Assembly: GCA_030323885.1 (NCBI GenBank)
Contig: CM059187.1
Coordinates: 85,024,027 to 85,088,026 of the forward strand
DNA: 64,000 nucleotides
Direction of reading: 5' to 3'
DNA from: Branchipolynoe longqiensis
Lineage: Eukaryota > Annelida > Polychaeta > Phyllodocida > Polynoidae
Position numbers and translations under genes: made by a program. Positions within the stretch are counted from its first letter, which is position 1, and each line of letters begins with the position of its first letter. Below the pieces are notes generated by a model, which was not told the DNA's origin, did not search any database, and saw nothing but the letters and a program-made list of their open reading frames with translations. This document shows, piece by piece, positions 22,000 to 33,440 of this stretch.

Positions 22000-23130
22000 T
22001 GGTTTGGTGCGCCACTCCCAGTACTGCTGCCAATTACGGCTACGACCTCACAAATCTTCAACGTCTGACGCGCAATCAATTCAACGGCGACTAGCGGTGG
22101 TAGGTGTGGGTGGCGGTGGCGGAGTGAGTGAGGCCCGGTGTGAGTGTGCGCGCGTGGACGGGGGAGGGCGCGGCCACTGGCGGCGCAAACAATTATTTGG
22201 TATGCCGGAGCCTACAGCGGCTCCGCCCGTCAACTGGGTTTCATTCCGGTGGCTTCTCTAATGCGCCCGAATCCCTGGCGCTGAAGACGAGGATGTGAGT
22301 GAGTCCGCCTTCCAGGCGCGACCATTAAGGCTGCACAGTTCCTTTGCGCCGCCTGGTGGGGGAGGTGGTCGTGAGTTAGTCAGTCGGCGGGCGGGGTAGG
22401 CCGACAGGGGGCGGGTAGGGTGGGTCGGGCGGGTAGGGCGGGTGAGTGGGTGACGGCGTGGGTAATGAATTGCCCGAACCAGCAGGGCCTTTGAAAGGGC
22501 AACGCTGGGGTTAGTTAGGTTATTGTAGTGGAGCCCGCCCATAAAGCATGTTTAGTCTCAGAAATGTCTCGGCTGCCCCTCTAGCCTCAACCGCCTGCTC
22601 CTTCCCCCTCCCCCCGACCGCCTCCCTCCCTCCCCGCCCCCTTGCACCCGCCTCGCGGTCACTGCCCGCCACCACACGCCATTAGCACGGTGTCAATCAA
22701 GACACCTCTCCAGGTGCTCGTAGGTCTGGCGAATGGTCGCCAGGGGCTTTATAATGATACTGCGCGCCCCGCAGAAATGTGCGGCTCCGGTCGCGTCGCT
22801 AGATTACAGGTAACGGCAGCCGTCGGGGGAGGCACCGCTTAACTGATTTGTGTCCTTCTCGCCGTCTATAATTAACGTCCGGAGCGCTTTGAAACCGATA
22901 CGCTGTCCACCTAGGGGAGGGGGGGGGTCGCCGTGCCAGGAGGCCCGATGACCGCCACAAATAGCTCTCCCACAAGGCCCGCGCCCACCCAATTACACTG
23001 CCACCGCGCCTGCGATCGCGCACGGGCCTGCGCACCGGTCTGAGCGCGCACGCGCACACGCACGCGCAAGCCCGCCAACACCACCCGCACAAAGCTCGGC
23101 GACCCCGAGCATGGAGTCAAGGTGTGAGGA
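22000..23130. other. CpG-rich block
   Basis: High density of CG dinucleotides (for example GAGCGCGCACGCGCACACGC near 23042) with purine-rich GGGCGGGT runs at 22380-22450. Many overlapping Arg/Pro/Ala frames on both strands, none with a known domain. CpG-island-like; a distant host gene could use it, but no exon was recognised. Confidence 0.4.
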
Positions 23131-23137
23131 TGGCGCG

Positions 23138-23587
23138 CCGGTGTCACAGTTTCCGCCGTCCGCCAGTTTCCGCGGTACGCATCGCTTCTGCGTATGCGTC
23201 AAACTCGAACAGCATCATCACTAACCTTATAAATTTAATATAATGTTTTTGGTAAAGATGTTTTCTATATGTGTACCAAACAATTTGTTTCTAGGTGGTG
23301 TGGTTTTAGAGATATTTCACTTTGTCTGTATTTTCTGTATGAAGATTGCTCATGACCATTGACAATGCCTTGAGTTTGATGGTACGCGCAGTGCAAAACA
23401 TTAGTTTTATTCAAAATTAATAGAAATCAAGAACCCTAACCTTATAAATTTAATATAATCTTTATAGGTGGTGTGGTTTTAGACCTATTTCACTTTTTCT
23501 GTATGAAGATTGCTCATGGCCATTGACAATGCATTTGAGTGTTGGCGTACCGTGGAAACTGGCTGACGGCGGAAACTGTGACACCGG
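23138..23587. mobile_element. 450-bp inverted-repeat element with internal duplication
   Basis: Ends are near-perfect inverted repeats of about 45 bp: left CCGGTGTCACAGTTTCCGCC and the right end its complement, GGCGGAAACTGTGACACCGG, continuing to GGTACGC / GCGTACC. Inside, a block with CCTTATAAATTTAATATAAT, GGTGGTGTGGTTTTAGA and GAAGATTGCTCATG occurs twice in direct order (about 23224-23380 and 23440-23545). No transposase. A clear target duplication was not found, so the superfamily is unassigned. Confidence 0.72.
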
Positions 23588-24238
23588 GTCGGGGGGAAGT
23601 GGGTCCGTCGGTCGGTGGGTTGGCGATGGAGGGAGACTGCGACCGGAGAGTGGGGAATAGGTAGTGGAGAGTGGACGGTGTTGTAGCCGGGAGCAGGAGG
23701 TTGTGTTCTGGCCGCGAGCGGATAATGGGGAGTGGAGAGTGGAAAGTGGAGAGCGGGGAAGGAGAGTGCTAGAATGGACAGCCGGCGGTGGGTGGTGGGT
23801 GCTTGGTGGTAGGTGGTGAAACACAGGCCACCACTCACCCGCTCACCGGCCCGTGGAGGAACGGACGCCCGCCCAGGCTTCACGCCTGACGTCCCCTCCA
23901 ACACCCCCTCCACACAGCCCCTCCTAACGCACCCCCCTCCCCACACCCACACTCACTCACCCCTCACCCACCACCCTCGGCGAACCGGGAATGGCTGACG
24001 GTTCAATTCGGCTGGGGCGCCCCGCTGGGAACTGCTCTGGAATTGTTTGGTGAGAGAAACTGGCTACGGAACTGAACAGCTTGCATCCGACTATAGACGA
24101 TGCTGTGCAGCTATGAATAGGAGCTGCTCGGAAACTGCTCATTTCGGAAGTAGTCAGTGTGAAGTAGACATCCGTGAATGGAATTGGGCAGTGAGGAATT
24201 GCGATGTATGTTCCTCAGCCTGGAACTGCTCACTGGTA
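23588..24238. other. GC/purine-rich spacer
   Basis: GGAGAGTGG-type repeats at 23645-23765 and a C-rich tract at 23900-23975 create frames on both strands. No recognisable gene. Confidence 0.4.
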
Positions 24239-24640
24239 ACTGGTATGGGGGTGGAGGAGCTACTACGCAATGAACTGCAGGGCAGTGATCTGACCGGTGG
24301 GGAACTGCTTTGCAGGGGACTGATTGGTAGGGAACAGCTGTGCAGAAAACTGCTCGATGGGGAACTGCTATGCAGGGACTTGATTGGTAAGGAACTGATG
24401 TGCAGAGAACTGATCGATATGTAACTGGTGTGTAAGGAACTGATCGGCAGGGAACTGCTTTGCAGGGAACTGGTTGGTGTGATGCTGTTCTGCAGGGAAC
24501 TAGTCAGTAGGGAACGGTTACACAGGGAACTGATTGTACGAGGACTTCTGGAACTGCTAGTTAGGGAAAGGCGAGTAGGGAACCACTCCTGGATAAGTAA
24601 CTGCTCAGCGGAACTGCTCCGTGGAACTGCTCTGTAGAAG
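24239..24640 (+). repeat. 30-bp minisatellite (GGGAACTGnTnnGCAG)
   Basis: About a dozen imperfect units reading GGGAACTGCTNTGCAGGGAA plus CTGATTGGTA. The unit length is a multiple of three, so frames such as 24047-24424 (GRELLCRELIG-like repeats) stay open by construction. Confidence 0.85.
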
Positions 24641-24904
24641 TCCTCGTCGGGAAATGTTCAGTGGGGATTTGCTCAGTTGTGACTGTTCTGTCTGACCATC
24701 TCTGCCAGCAGCAGAGGAGTAGGGGCGGGGCTCTTAGAGTCTGCTGGTTCCGGCTGGTCCAGCGGCGTGTGTGGCAGTCGGCGTGGTGATAGGCAGATGG
24801 TTGTTACCTCTATAGGCGGCAGCGTAAACGGTGTGGGTTAGTTGCTTTCGGCGCGGCCCTAAACCGGCGGGAGGGGGCGCTACGGCCGGCTGGGCGGACT
24901 GGCA

Positions 24905-25140
24905 TACCGGGATCAGGGCCACAGGGCCACATGGCCACAGGACCACATGGCCAGAGGACCACATGGCCACATGGCCACAGGGCACAGGGCCAGAGGGCCA
25001 CAAGGCCAGAGGGCCACATGGCCAAATGCCACAGGGCCACATGGCGACATGGCCACAGGGTCACATGGCCACAGGGCCACATCTCCACAGGGCCACAGGG
25101 CTATATGGTCACAAGACCACAGGGCCACAGGGCCACAAGC
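24905..25140 (+). repeat. Minisatellite of GGCCACA(T/G)
   Basis: Tandem hexamer/nonamer GGCCACAGG/GGCCACATGG units, about 230 bp. Frames on both strands (Trp-Pro-Cys-Gly or Ala-Thr-Gly-Pro-His repeats) are artefacts of the array. Confidence 0.9.
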
Positions 25141-27270
25141 GAGAGCCCGGGGCGAGGGCACGGGGTGTGTAGGGGAGGTGGTGTTGGGGGATGAGGAGGT
25201 CAGCACCAGCTGGGGTGAGTAAGGGGTTGAAAGGATGAGTGGAAGAGGAGGGGGTGAATGTGCGGGCGAGGGGGAGTGCAGTCGGTAAATGAAGTAATCA
25301 AATCTGCGGGTGTGGGTGAAAAGGAGTAGCGACAGTTGGGGGGCAGCAGAGTGTTGGTCGGGAGCGCGCCTTGCGTCCCCCGAGGTGTCGTTGTCCACCT
25401 CCGGGCGGGACCAGCCATACACGGCAGTCCCGGGAGTACGTAGCGGGCACACTTCCACCCCACCCCGCCTCTCCTCCCTCTTGGCCGGCCACACGCTGCC
25501 GCACTGCAACCATAAACACGGGGTTTGCGCGCCGGCCCGCCGCCCACAGGCAGGACGTAGTATTGCCCAGCACCAGCACCAGATCCAGCACCTCTGACCA
25601 GACCCAACACACAAAACCTGCGCTAGAATTGTCCCCCTCCCCTCCCAACCCACCTCCACATCCACCCGATCCCTTCATGTCCTGCTCGCCAAAATGCTCC
25701 TCTCCTCTTATCCCAACCTGCTCCCACCAGCCGCCCTCCCCACACCCCCACACAAACACACCTCTACATCCTCGATACCACCCCCCCCCCCCCCTCGGAT
25801 GGTTAAAAGCCGGCAGCAAATACGATTGGGCCATACACAGAGGCAATTCAAAACTGAGCCTGCCAGGAATAAAAGTCAACAACCGACAACAATAAGAACA
25901 AATAAATAAACCCACACACAGACGAACTTAAAAACGCTTCTGACTCCTCAACAACAACGAAGACAACATTTAAAAAGACAACACTTTTTTAAAAAAACCA
26001 ACAAGCGCGAACAGATTCAGCGGGAAAACAACGATTTATGGAGTGTTCCACGTCATAAGTATTTCTTTTTTTTTCTACCCTGGGGTATTACGGTCTTCTT
26101 CTCACCACCACCAGAACCACCAGCACCAGCAGCAGAACCACCAGAACCACTACCACCACAACCAGAACCACCAGAACCGCAGTCACCGCCCCCCCCCCTC
26201 TCCACCGCCACCTCTTTCTTTCGGCCCCCTGGCGACGAGTGGGAAACAAAGGCGAGACTGGTAAAGGCGCGGCATTGCGTAGCGTGCGGCGCCGTGGGTG
26301 TAGAGAGGTGCTGCAGTGTGATTCACGGCCTCGTGCCCGGCGCCACCTATTGGCAAATGTCAGCCCGCACTCAATACGAACGGAGGCCATCCACGCCCGC
26401 CCCCGGCCGCGTCCTGCTGTGGTTGCCTTATAATTATGTTCACCCCATTTTCCTAATGCCGTGAGCTACATACTATTTCCCCCCTCTGTCCATATCCCTA
26501 AAACTCCTCGCACTCACTCTTTCACTCTTACATTCCGTTCCAACCCTGTCCTACGCTACCCCCCTCACCCAGGCCCCTCCCTCACACTACACACTAAATT
26601 CACACACAATTTCGTTCAACTCTGCCAGCCCCACACGTCCAATCGAATCGATCGGGAGAGCATTGTTGTCGGCCATTTTGTAGCCAATACGATGATGTCA
26701 TATTGTGCACTGGAGCGGAGCGATAGGCCGGGCCAAAGGGGGAGGGCGACGGCGTGTTCGTGTGTTCTCCGCCGGCACGCATTTCTGATTGACTGCCCCG
26801 TCAAGAATCATCAGATCAGGCAGCTCGAGTCAAAGGCTGTAGCCCTTAGCTACCTTGTAAATAAACGATCGTCTCGGTTCAAACCCTCCCCTTTACAGCA
26901 GCCACATCGCAGATGCTGATTGAACTGTGTGCCACTTCGCACTTTCCGCGTCCCCCCCCCCCCCCACACGCCAAATTGCACGCCCACCGGCATATTGCAC
27001 TCGGGACCCTCCGCACCCCCGCCCTCCCGCCCGCCCCGCCCACCCAAGGCCCATCCCCTCCCGGCACATCACCGACCTTGCCTGCCAAGCCAAGCCCCCC
27101 AGAGCGGGGGTTACTGGATAAGGAAAAGGAGAGGGCGGGGATGGAGGTGGCGGGGGAGGGGGGTGGAGAGTTGATGTGCATTGTTGGCCTGTGGACAGGA
27201 GAGGATCGTGTTGACTGTGGAGGACAGTTGAAACGCAAGACGGGGTTGAACACCAAGTGTGGGAGAGGGT
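25141..27270. other. GC-rich stretch with C runs and CCACCAGAA array
   Basis: Contains C runs at 25786-25798, 26188-26197 and 26951-26966, a CCACCAGAACCACCAGCACC-type trinucleotide array at 26100-26190, and CpG-rich pieces at 25370-25600 and 26240-26410. Frames are Pro/Ser/His-rich with no domain. No host gene recognised. Confidence 0.45.
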
Positions 27271-27541
27271 GTCAATAGGAGAGGTGAGGCGCATAACAGG
27301 TAAGGAACTGGGGAACGACTGTTGATGGAGTCAAGACCGACGACTGTAGTTGTGAAGGTCCCTCACGCTTTACGACGCTAATGTCTTGAAGAATATGCAG
27401 CTGATCCACGATTTCGTCATTGAATGTATGTTTAGTGCAATGTGGCATCTGAATATAAATACACACAAACTATGAGTATTCTTGCATAATGCATGTAGCT
27501 TATATATATATATATATAACTATTTATATATAATATCTACA
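27271..27541. other. Unannotated AT-rich stretch
   Basis: One short (TA)n run at 27500-27518; otherwise nothing seen. Confidence 0.35.
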
Positions 27542-27712
27542 CAGTAAAACCTCTCTATATCGACCCCTCCACAGATCGACATACTCCCCTATATCGATCG
27601 CTTATTTGGGTCCCAACAATAAGGATAATCTAACTCTCTAAACCGACCACCTCCCTAAATGGACCACTTAAAATCGGTCCCCATGGTCGGTTGATTTAGA
27701 GAGGTTTTACTG
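27542..27712. mobile_element. Pogo/Tigger-like MITE
   Basis: Ends CAGTAAAACCTCTCTATATC and, inverted, CAGTAAAACCTCTCTAAATC. Right side is followed by TA; left is preceded by CA, a likely decayed TA target. CAGTnnAACCTCTCT-type ends with TA targets are typical of pogo elements of the Tc1/mariner superfamily. At 171 bp it can encode nothing. Confidence 0.85.
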
Positions 27713-27864
27713 TATATAAATATTTGAAGTGTGGATATGGCTAATCCTTCAAACGGAGAGGAGCACGGATTGATCTCCTTTAACAACTATACTAGTGCTT
27801 CCACATGCAAAATAATTTAGATTGCAAGGATATCTCATTACAAGAAACGTTACTGGCCGCTTTA

Positions 27865-28195
27865 CACCAATATTTTCATACAAACTACAGCGGCGGGGAG
27901 ACAACTGCCACCAGGGAGTAGCCACCATTCACCACTGTAGCTGTTAGACTGTGTGTAGGAAGGAATACCACCAAGGCACAACGGATTGACGGTAGTAGAA
28001 TGTGGTTTATTAAGGAAAGATTCACCAACCAAGTCAACAACCGAAGTTGCACCACAAAGGATTGACAGTAGTAGAATGTGCTTGCTCCACACACATTCAC
28101 CAACCAAATGCCCCACATAAACCAACTTCCATACAGCCTACCTCACCCTTACATTAGTCTCAGCATGGATGTTCCTCGTGGTGTCAGGGATACGC
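27865..28195 (-). mobile_element. Candidate LTR/3' region of an eroded retrotransposon
   Basis: On the minus strand, downstream of the integrase-like frame, is a segment with CTTAATAAACCACATTCTAC (AATAAA near 28011-28016) followed by CCGTCAATCCGTTGTGCC. A related direct repeat lies just upstream (CATTCTACTACTGTCAATCC and CATTCTACTACCGTCAATCC). This resembles the R-U5 part of an LTR, but the borders are not defined. Confidence 0.35.
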
Positions 28196-28327
28196 CTAGC
28201 AGATGCCGATGTTGAGAGCACAGGAGCTGATGAAATCTGACTTGACTTGGGGGTGGTTCAGAACCTTGATGGATACATGCTGCAGAACTGGAGCAATAGC
28301 AAACGGCCCAATAAATCGGTCCATTTT
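28196..28327 (-). pseudogene. Remnant of a Ty3/Gypsy integrase C-terminus
   Basis: A minus-strand frame reads KMDRFIGPFAIAPVLQHVSI then KVLNHPQV and stops after about 43 residues. The RFIGPFxI word and following valine/leucine pattern match the module at the integrase C-terminus of many Ty3/Gypsy elements (K..D.rfiGPF.I......aY.L.LP). The rest of the integrase is not readable: just upstream on the minus strand lies the MITE at 28381-28781. The call is from one motif, so it is tentative. Confidence 0.4.
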
Positions 28328-28380
28328 TTGGATGAAGAATATACTTCAGGGGGTTGGTTGTAGGAGCAGGGCGTTCTTTA

Positions 28381-28781
28381 AGGCCCTGTCACATTAGGGT
28401 TTTTTGCGGGAGCGTATGGCAGCGTAGGCGCGTTACGTCATATACGTCGGCATACACCGTATACACTACTCATACGCTACGCATACGCTACTCATATGCT
28501 ACTCATACGCCGCCAGATGCCGGCTTATGTGAAGCATATGAGGGATACGCCGCCATACGCTTTCATAAATCCGACCTATGAGGGCGTATGGCCCATACTG
28601 TCAAAAAATGTCACAGCACGCTCCCATACGCTCCTCATACGCTCCTCGTACGCTCCTCGTAGGTTCTCCATACGCTCAAAACCACCCGAAAGTTCACCGA
28701 AGGTCATCATAGGCTGGCACCAGCACGGCGTACATAGGTTTTCAATACGCTCCCGCCATACGCCGTAATGTGACAGGGCCT
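28381..28781. mobile_element. Harbinger-like MITE with CATACGCTCC array
   Basis: Left end AGGCCCTGTCACATTA and inverted right end AGGCCCTGTCACATTA are identical over 16 bp and flanked by TTA (28378-28380, 28782-28784). The interior is filled with degenerate 10-11 bp CATACGCTCCT / GGAGCGTATG words in both orientations. TTA target duplication fits PIF/Harbinger. No transposase. Confidence 0.85.
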
Positions 28782-28784
28782 TTA

Positions 28785-30968
28785 CAACAAAGATGGCAAG
28801 TCGTCGGAGTGGCACCAGTTCTCTGCGGTACGATTGTAGCAATCCACTTGTGTCCAGTCGCCGATGGGCTAGGAGGAAGGGAGGGGGAAAGGTGGGATTT
28901 GCAGCAAGAAGGAAAGCGAAACAGTGAAAAAGGAAAAGGCCCCACCCACGCCAACAATTCCCTTGATCAGGAGGAGGAGCAAGCCTGAGAGAGAAAATAA
29001 GATTGGTAGTATAAAGGAAAGAGAAATGATGAGAGTTTAATCAAAGGGCCAAGCCTCCTTTCCTGGTGCTGACCAGTTGGCGAGCCAGAGATACGGACAT
29101 ACTAAGAGGTAAAAGGTAAAATGCTGGCCAGCTCACCCCACAAGAACTATTTTTAGACATCAATCAAGGAGGAGACCCGCTGCAGAGAGGCGATAGAAGA
29201 GGTGTGGACGAGGTGTAGTCCAGGCAGCAAGTGGATGTGAGGAAAACTGTGTGACAGGCAGCTTTATACCCAACTTGGGGACATGACCCGCCACAAACCA
29301 GGGAATGCTGAGCGGTGCACAGCAATCAGAATGTGCCTGGTGTGGGGTGGTCGGCATGACTCGGCTACCCACTCAGGGACCACATGCCCATTGGTCTCTG
29401 GTGGTACTAACTGTTTGTCAGTTAGTTGCAACAAATGCATATACTTTTTATCTCCATTTCATACATTGAGACTGCATTTAGTAGATAATCAGTATTGTTA
29501 CAAAATACCATAATTATATGGAATACACATAACATATTCATATCCCGGATTCGGATAACATTCATATAAATGTGTGCTGTGTTCCCACATCCTTTGTGAT
29601 GTATTAGTAAATGGATACGGTTGTCTCAGTGTGCCAGCGAGAAGGCTTTATTCTGCAAGCCAGGTTGTCCAGACAAAGAATTGCTACCTGGGTTGCAATA
29701 TACAAGAAGCAGCATTCCCACTGACACTAATCGTCTTTAATTAAAAGAGACGAACCTTCTTCGATCAGAACCCTATTATTATACACCCTGATGTAAGAAA
29801 CAACAATTCATGGACACCCGTATGCGGACGTGACTGAGAAGATACTGCTAAACTTCACAATTATTTCCCTGTGATAACTGGGATTATCACAATCTCTCTC
29901 TACATAATACACATGCATTACATAGACTGACAATGGGATATGAGCTTAGAACCAAATCTGAAAGATTCCAAACGGTTGCGGAACACACTATGGCAGCTAG
30001 TTTCCATTCCATTGTCGATCAATGGAACTGAAAACAAATTATCGTGTAATGTGCGGCAGAATTAATTATTGTTAAGTGTAATGGCCGTTCAGAGCTAGGG
30101 TGTCAATTACCGGACAGCTATGATGGCCTTGCACTTTTGAGGCCAGGCAAAGTAAATATTTATCTAGGTAGGGCAACACGTGTGAACAGAAACACCCCCC
30201 GTTTGTAAGTGCAAGAAAACACTGTTGGGGGACATTTTTCATAGCTATTTTTAGCGCAATGGTTTTCCCGCGTAGAGGTCTTCATCAGGACGTCTTAAAG
30301 GCGCCCTAGATGGTAGCCATTCAACTAGTGGTGGCAATGGTTTGAATGCGATGAATTGACTTCAGATCTTCAATTCCAGCATCGCCATAACACTTTGTAA
30401 ATCTCTTGAATCGATCACATTTGGTTTGCACATGGTGATGGGGAAGTGGAATGTGTGCATTACACTCCATTCTGAACATTAAACGTGTGGGAGCAGCCTA
30501 TGCCATAGAGCGGACATCATAGGTACTCAACATAGCGCAGGAATGAGTCTCCTGCATTGCACCTTTAGATCCGGTCCCTAATGACTTGTGATATTGCAAA
30601 TAACGGAAGTATATTTGATCTTCCTCTTGATTATTCCGCGACCTTAACTGGTGACACCACCACAGTGCGTCCCACATTGATAAGCAATACCCTCAACCCA
30701 CAACCCCTACATTGCCTAGCTAATACCCACATCACACCAAACTAGTTCTCAGTACCTTCTTGAAAATGTTGCTGAACGGACTAAAACTGTGTCTGAATGG
30801 AATGGACGTAGTAGCAACTTTTTACAGTCTTTTTACATATAGAATGGATGGGCTAGAACGGAATGGTGCTCCAGAACTTTGAACATGCCCAAAATCTTCT
30901 AGCAGCCACGTTCTACCCCAACCAGAGCCCGTTATAGAATGGCGTCAGACGTTTTGAGAACTAGTCGC
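28785..30968. other. Unannotated 2.2 kb
   Basis: No gene, tandem repeat or dispersed element recognised. It includes a purine-rich tract at 28870-28995. Short open frames lack any domain. Confidence 0.35.
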
Positions 30969-31288
30969 TGGATCGATAAGAGCACGTGCTTCCAGTGGGG
31001 GAGGTCGGGAGTTGGAATCCCGGCCGAGTCAAAGCAAGGACTTTCAAATGTTATTCTTGTCGCTACCTAGTTTTGCGCTCGTGGCCATTAGTAGGATAGG
31101 GCAATGACTGGTTATCTCAGTATCGGAATAATTGGACTGAGTGGTATATCATGATATGGTGTTGGTGGGCTGGTCTCAAAGTGGGGCAGCACTATACAGT
31201 CACCTAGAATGCACACTCTCGGTACCCAGTGTGATATGGCTTCAGATGCTGCGATGCTGTAAAATAAAAAACAACCAACAATATTCAA
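30969..31288 (+). mobile_element. SINE-A, plus orientation
   Basis: tRNA-like head GATCGATAAGAGCACGTGCT and B-box-like GGGAGTTGGAATCCC, followed by CGAGTCAAAGCAAGGACTTT, the body in forward order (CTCAGTATCGGAATAATTGG, GTGTTGGTGGGCTGGTCTCA) and an AAAACAACCAACA tail. The head differs from those at 32.8 and 36.9 kb. Confidence 0.75.
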
Positions 31289-31719
31289 TGCAAGGTATCC
31301 TTAGTTTCCTTACATGCGCCTTGCTCATTTTCTTTTAGGTTGGTATTCACTTGACAGAAATTGTTCATTCATTCATTCATTCATTCAATGAATGCATACC
31401 TAGGAGATTTATCAGACAATGTAGCAAGAGCTTTCCATGCAAAAGGTTGTCGCCCAAGTGAAAGCAATACTTTTCTAAATTTAGCCTGGCGCTTGGCAAA
31501 AATAGGATAAAACACAGTCTGATTGAAGGATTTGTGTGTGGTATATCTAGATATGCAACTATTGTTGCAAATGTAATGCATCTACACTCCCGAGATCCGC
31601 CTGAGGCTTAGGGAGCCGCGGGTCGAACAGCCTGGAGAGCCAATAATCTCTACATAAGCAGTCAACTCTCTTTCTTCCACCAGCTTCCACCAGGATCTGC
31701 TTTGGGAGATCGGGGGATC
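31289..31719. other. Unannotated stretch
   Basis: Short (ATTC)n tract at 31365-31386; otherwise nothing recognised. Confidence 0.35.
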
Positions 31720-31995
31720 CGAACCCATGAGTTCGTGGGTTCGAACCCTGGTCGAGTCAAACCGATGATTTGTCCCTTCCTAGCCTGTCGCTCAGCTTTA
31801 CTATAATAGGACAAGGACTGGTTTGCTCAGTGTTAGGATAATGTGATTGAGTGAGATATCAGGTCATGGTGCTGGCAGCCTAATTTCCCAGTGGGACAGT
31901 ACTATAAAGTCGCCATGAGTACGCACTCTCACGAGTCGGTAGCCGTCCTGCTATGGACGTAGACGGTGCTAGGACGTCAAACAACAAACACACAC
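31720..31995 (+). mobile_element. SINE-A, plus orientation, head partly lost
   Basis: B-box region GTGGGTTCGAACCCTGGTCG, then AGTCAAACCGATGATTTGTC, CTATAATAGGACAAGGACTG, GGTGCTGGCAGCC, GGGACAGTACTATAAAGTCG, and a tail AAACAACAAACACACAC. The body is well preserved. Confidence 0.8.
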
Positions 31996-32467
31996 AATTC
32001 CGCTCCTGATATGAGATTAGGTATTTCTATGACGTAAATCCCATAACAAAGTACCCTACAGCTTGGTTACTACCTCTATTATCTCCCCCATCACACTAAT
32101 TACGCATACATATTTGGGGCACCGTGATTTACCAGACGAGAATGAATAGCCACGACGCACCCTCCCCCTGACCTTATTAATCAGTCTTCAGAATGTGTGG
32201 AAACAACCAGGTAACTGCTCTGTCTATCCTTTCGCGGACATATCTTGGTCTCCCCGCTCATTACATAGGCAAAGGGATAGGACAGGCAATATATCCGAAT
32301 GAGGTACGGATGATTAAGGCTCGCCGGCTTTGCCAAGACCTCGTGCAAGCTACATAATTAAAGTATACTAGCAGATACCTGTCGCAAGCTTGGCATCATC
32401 TCCTTAGGTAATGCCTATTACAGTCAGCGTATAAATACAGTGAGGACCCTGTGAGAGGTGTACCAGG
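31996..32467. other. Unannotated stretch
   Basis: Nothing recognisable. Confidence 0.35.
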
Positions 32468-32829
32468 TTGATTTGTTGTTGCAGTTTTACGACATGGTGA
32501 TATCAGGATGGGGTTATATCAGGTCATATCAGGATGGGTAGCAACTTGTGACTGCCTTCTCATGGGAATTTCAGAGTGCTGCCCCACTGGGAAATCAGGC
32601 CACAACCACCATGACCCGATATCCCACTGAGTCACATTATCCTGACACTCAGTTAACCAGTCCTTGCCCTATCCTATGAATGCTGAATGCCAATCTAGGA
32701 AGCGACAAGTATACATTTTCCAGTCATTGGTTTGACTCGACCAGGGTTCGAACTCGTAGGTTCGAATCCCACGGTCTACCAAAACCGGAGACGGCCGGTC
32801 AACTGATTCGGCCATCTCGTCTGGTCCGT
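32468..32829 (-). mobile_element. SINE-A, near full length, Ser/Leu-like tRNA head
   Basis: Reading the minus strand: GAGATGGCCGAATCAGTTGA (A-box region), CGTCTCCGGTTTTGGTAGAC, then GGATTCGAA and GAGTTCGAACCCTGG (B-box), GTCGAGTCAAACCAATGACT, the body and a CAACAACAAAT tail. The ATGGCCGAnT...TGA start and long variable-arm-like segment resemble tRNA-Ser/Leu. A local duplication of GGTCATATCAGGATGGG is present near 32505-32540. Confidence 0.85.
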
Positions 32830-32887
32830 CCATGACAAGGTCACCGATTAGAATATATAGGAACATAATTATATATAGCAAATATAG

Positions 32888-33440
32888 TTATGCCTCTTTA
32901 TTACAATTTTAGTTCTTTCATCAGTACAGTCTCTTAGATAGTTATGTGATGTCGATGATGCTTAGGCACGCATATGGCATGCGTATAACCAAATAAGTTT
33001 GATAGTGTGGCTGTAGCCGAAGAGTTGAAACTCTTGGGAACGTAAGTGTGCACGGCATCAGAGGTCCAGTGACATATCGGAGCAGCCTTAGTTACTGGTG
33101 CTTGGGTTTATTCGCGCATGTAATTAACCGCAATGCCTTAGCATTACGCACAATGATACACACAAACACAGCAACTATAGTTATGCCTCTTTATGACAAT
33201 TTTAGTTCTTTCATCAGTACAGTCTCTTAGGTAGTTATGTGATGTCGATGAGGCTTAGGCACGCGTATAACCAAATAAGTTTGATAGTGTGGCTGTAGCC
33301 GAAGAATTGGAACTCTTGGGAACGTAAGTGTGCACGGCATCAGAGGTCCAGTGACATATCGGAGCAGCCTTAGTTACTGGCGCTTGGCTTTATTTGTGCG
33401 TTTAATTACCCGCCATGCCTTAGCATTACACACAATGAAT
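32888..33440 (+). repeat. Tandem duplication, 293-bp period, two copies
   Basis: TTATGCCTCTTTATTACAAT at 32888 recurs as TTATGCCTCTTTATGACAAT at 33181. The copies share GTACAGTCTCTTAG, ATAACCAAATAAGTTTGATA, GTGCACGGCATCAGAGGTCC and GCATTACGCACAATGA. A small deletion in copy 2 removes part of GGCACGCATATGGCATGCGT. Differences are few, so the duplication is fairly recent. Confidence 0.9.

Noticed and set aside
24047..25915. Several 90-250 residue frames on both strands
   Set aside because: They read the 30-bp GGGAACTG and the GGCCACA minisatellites or CpG-rich DNA; peptide repeats match DNA repeats exactly.
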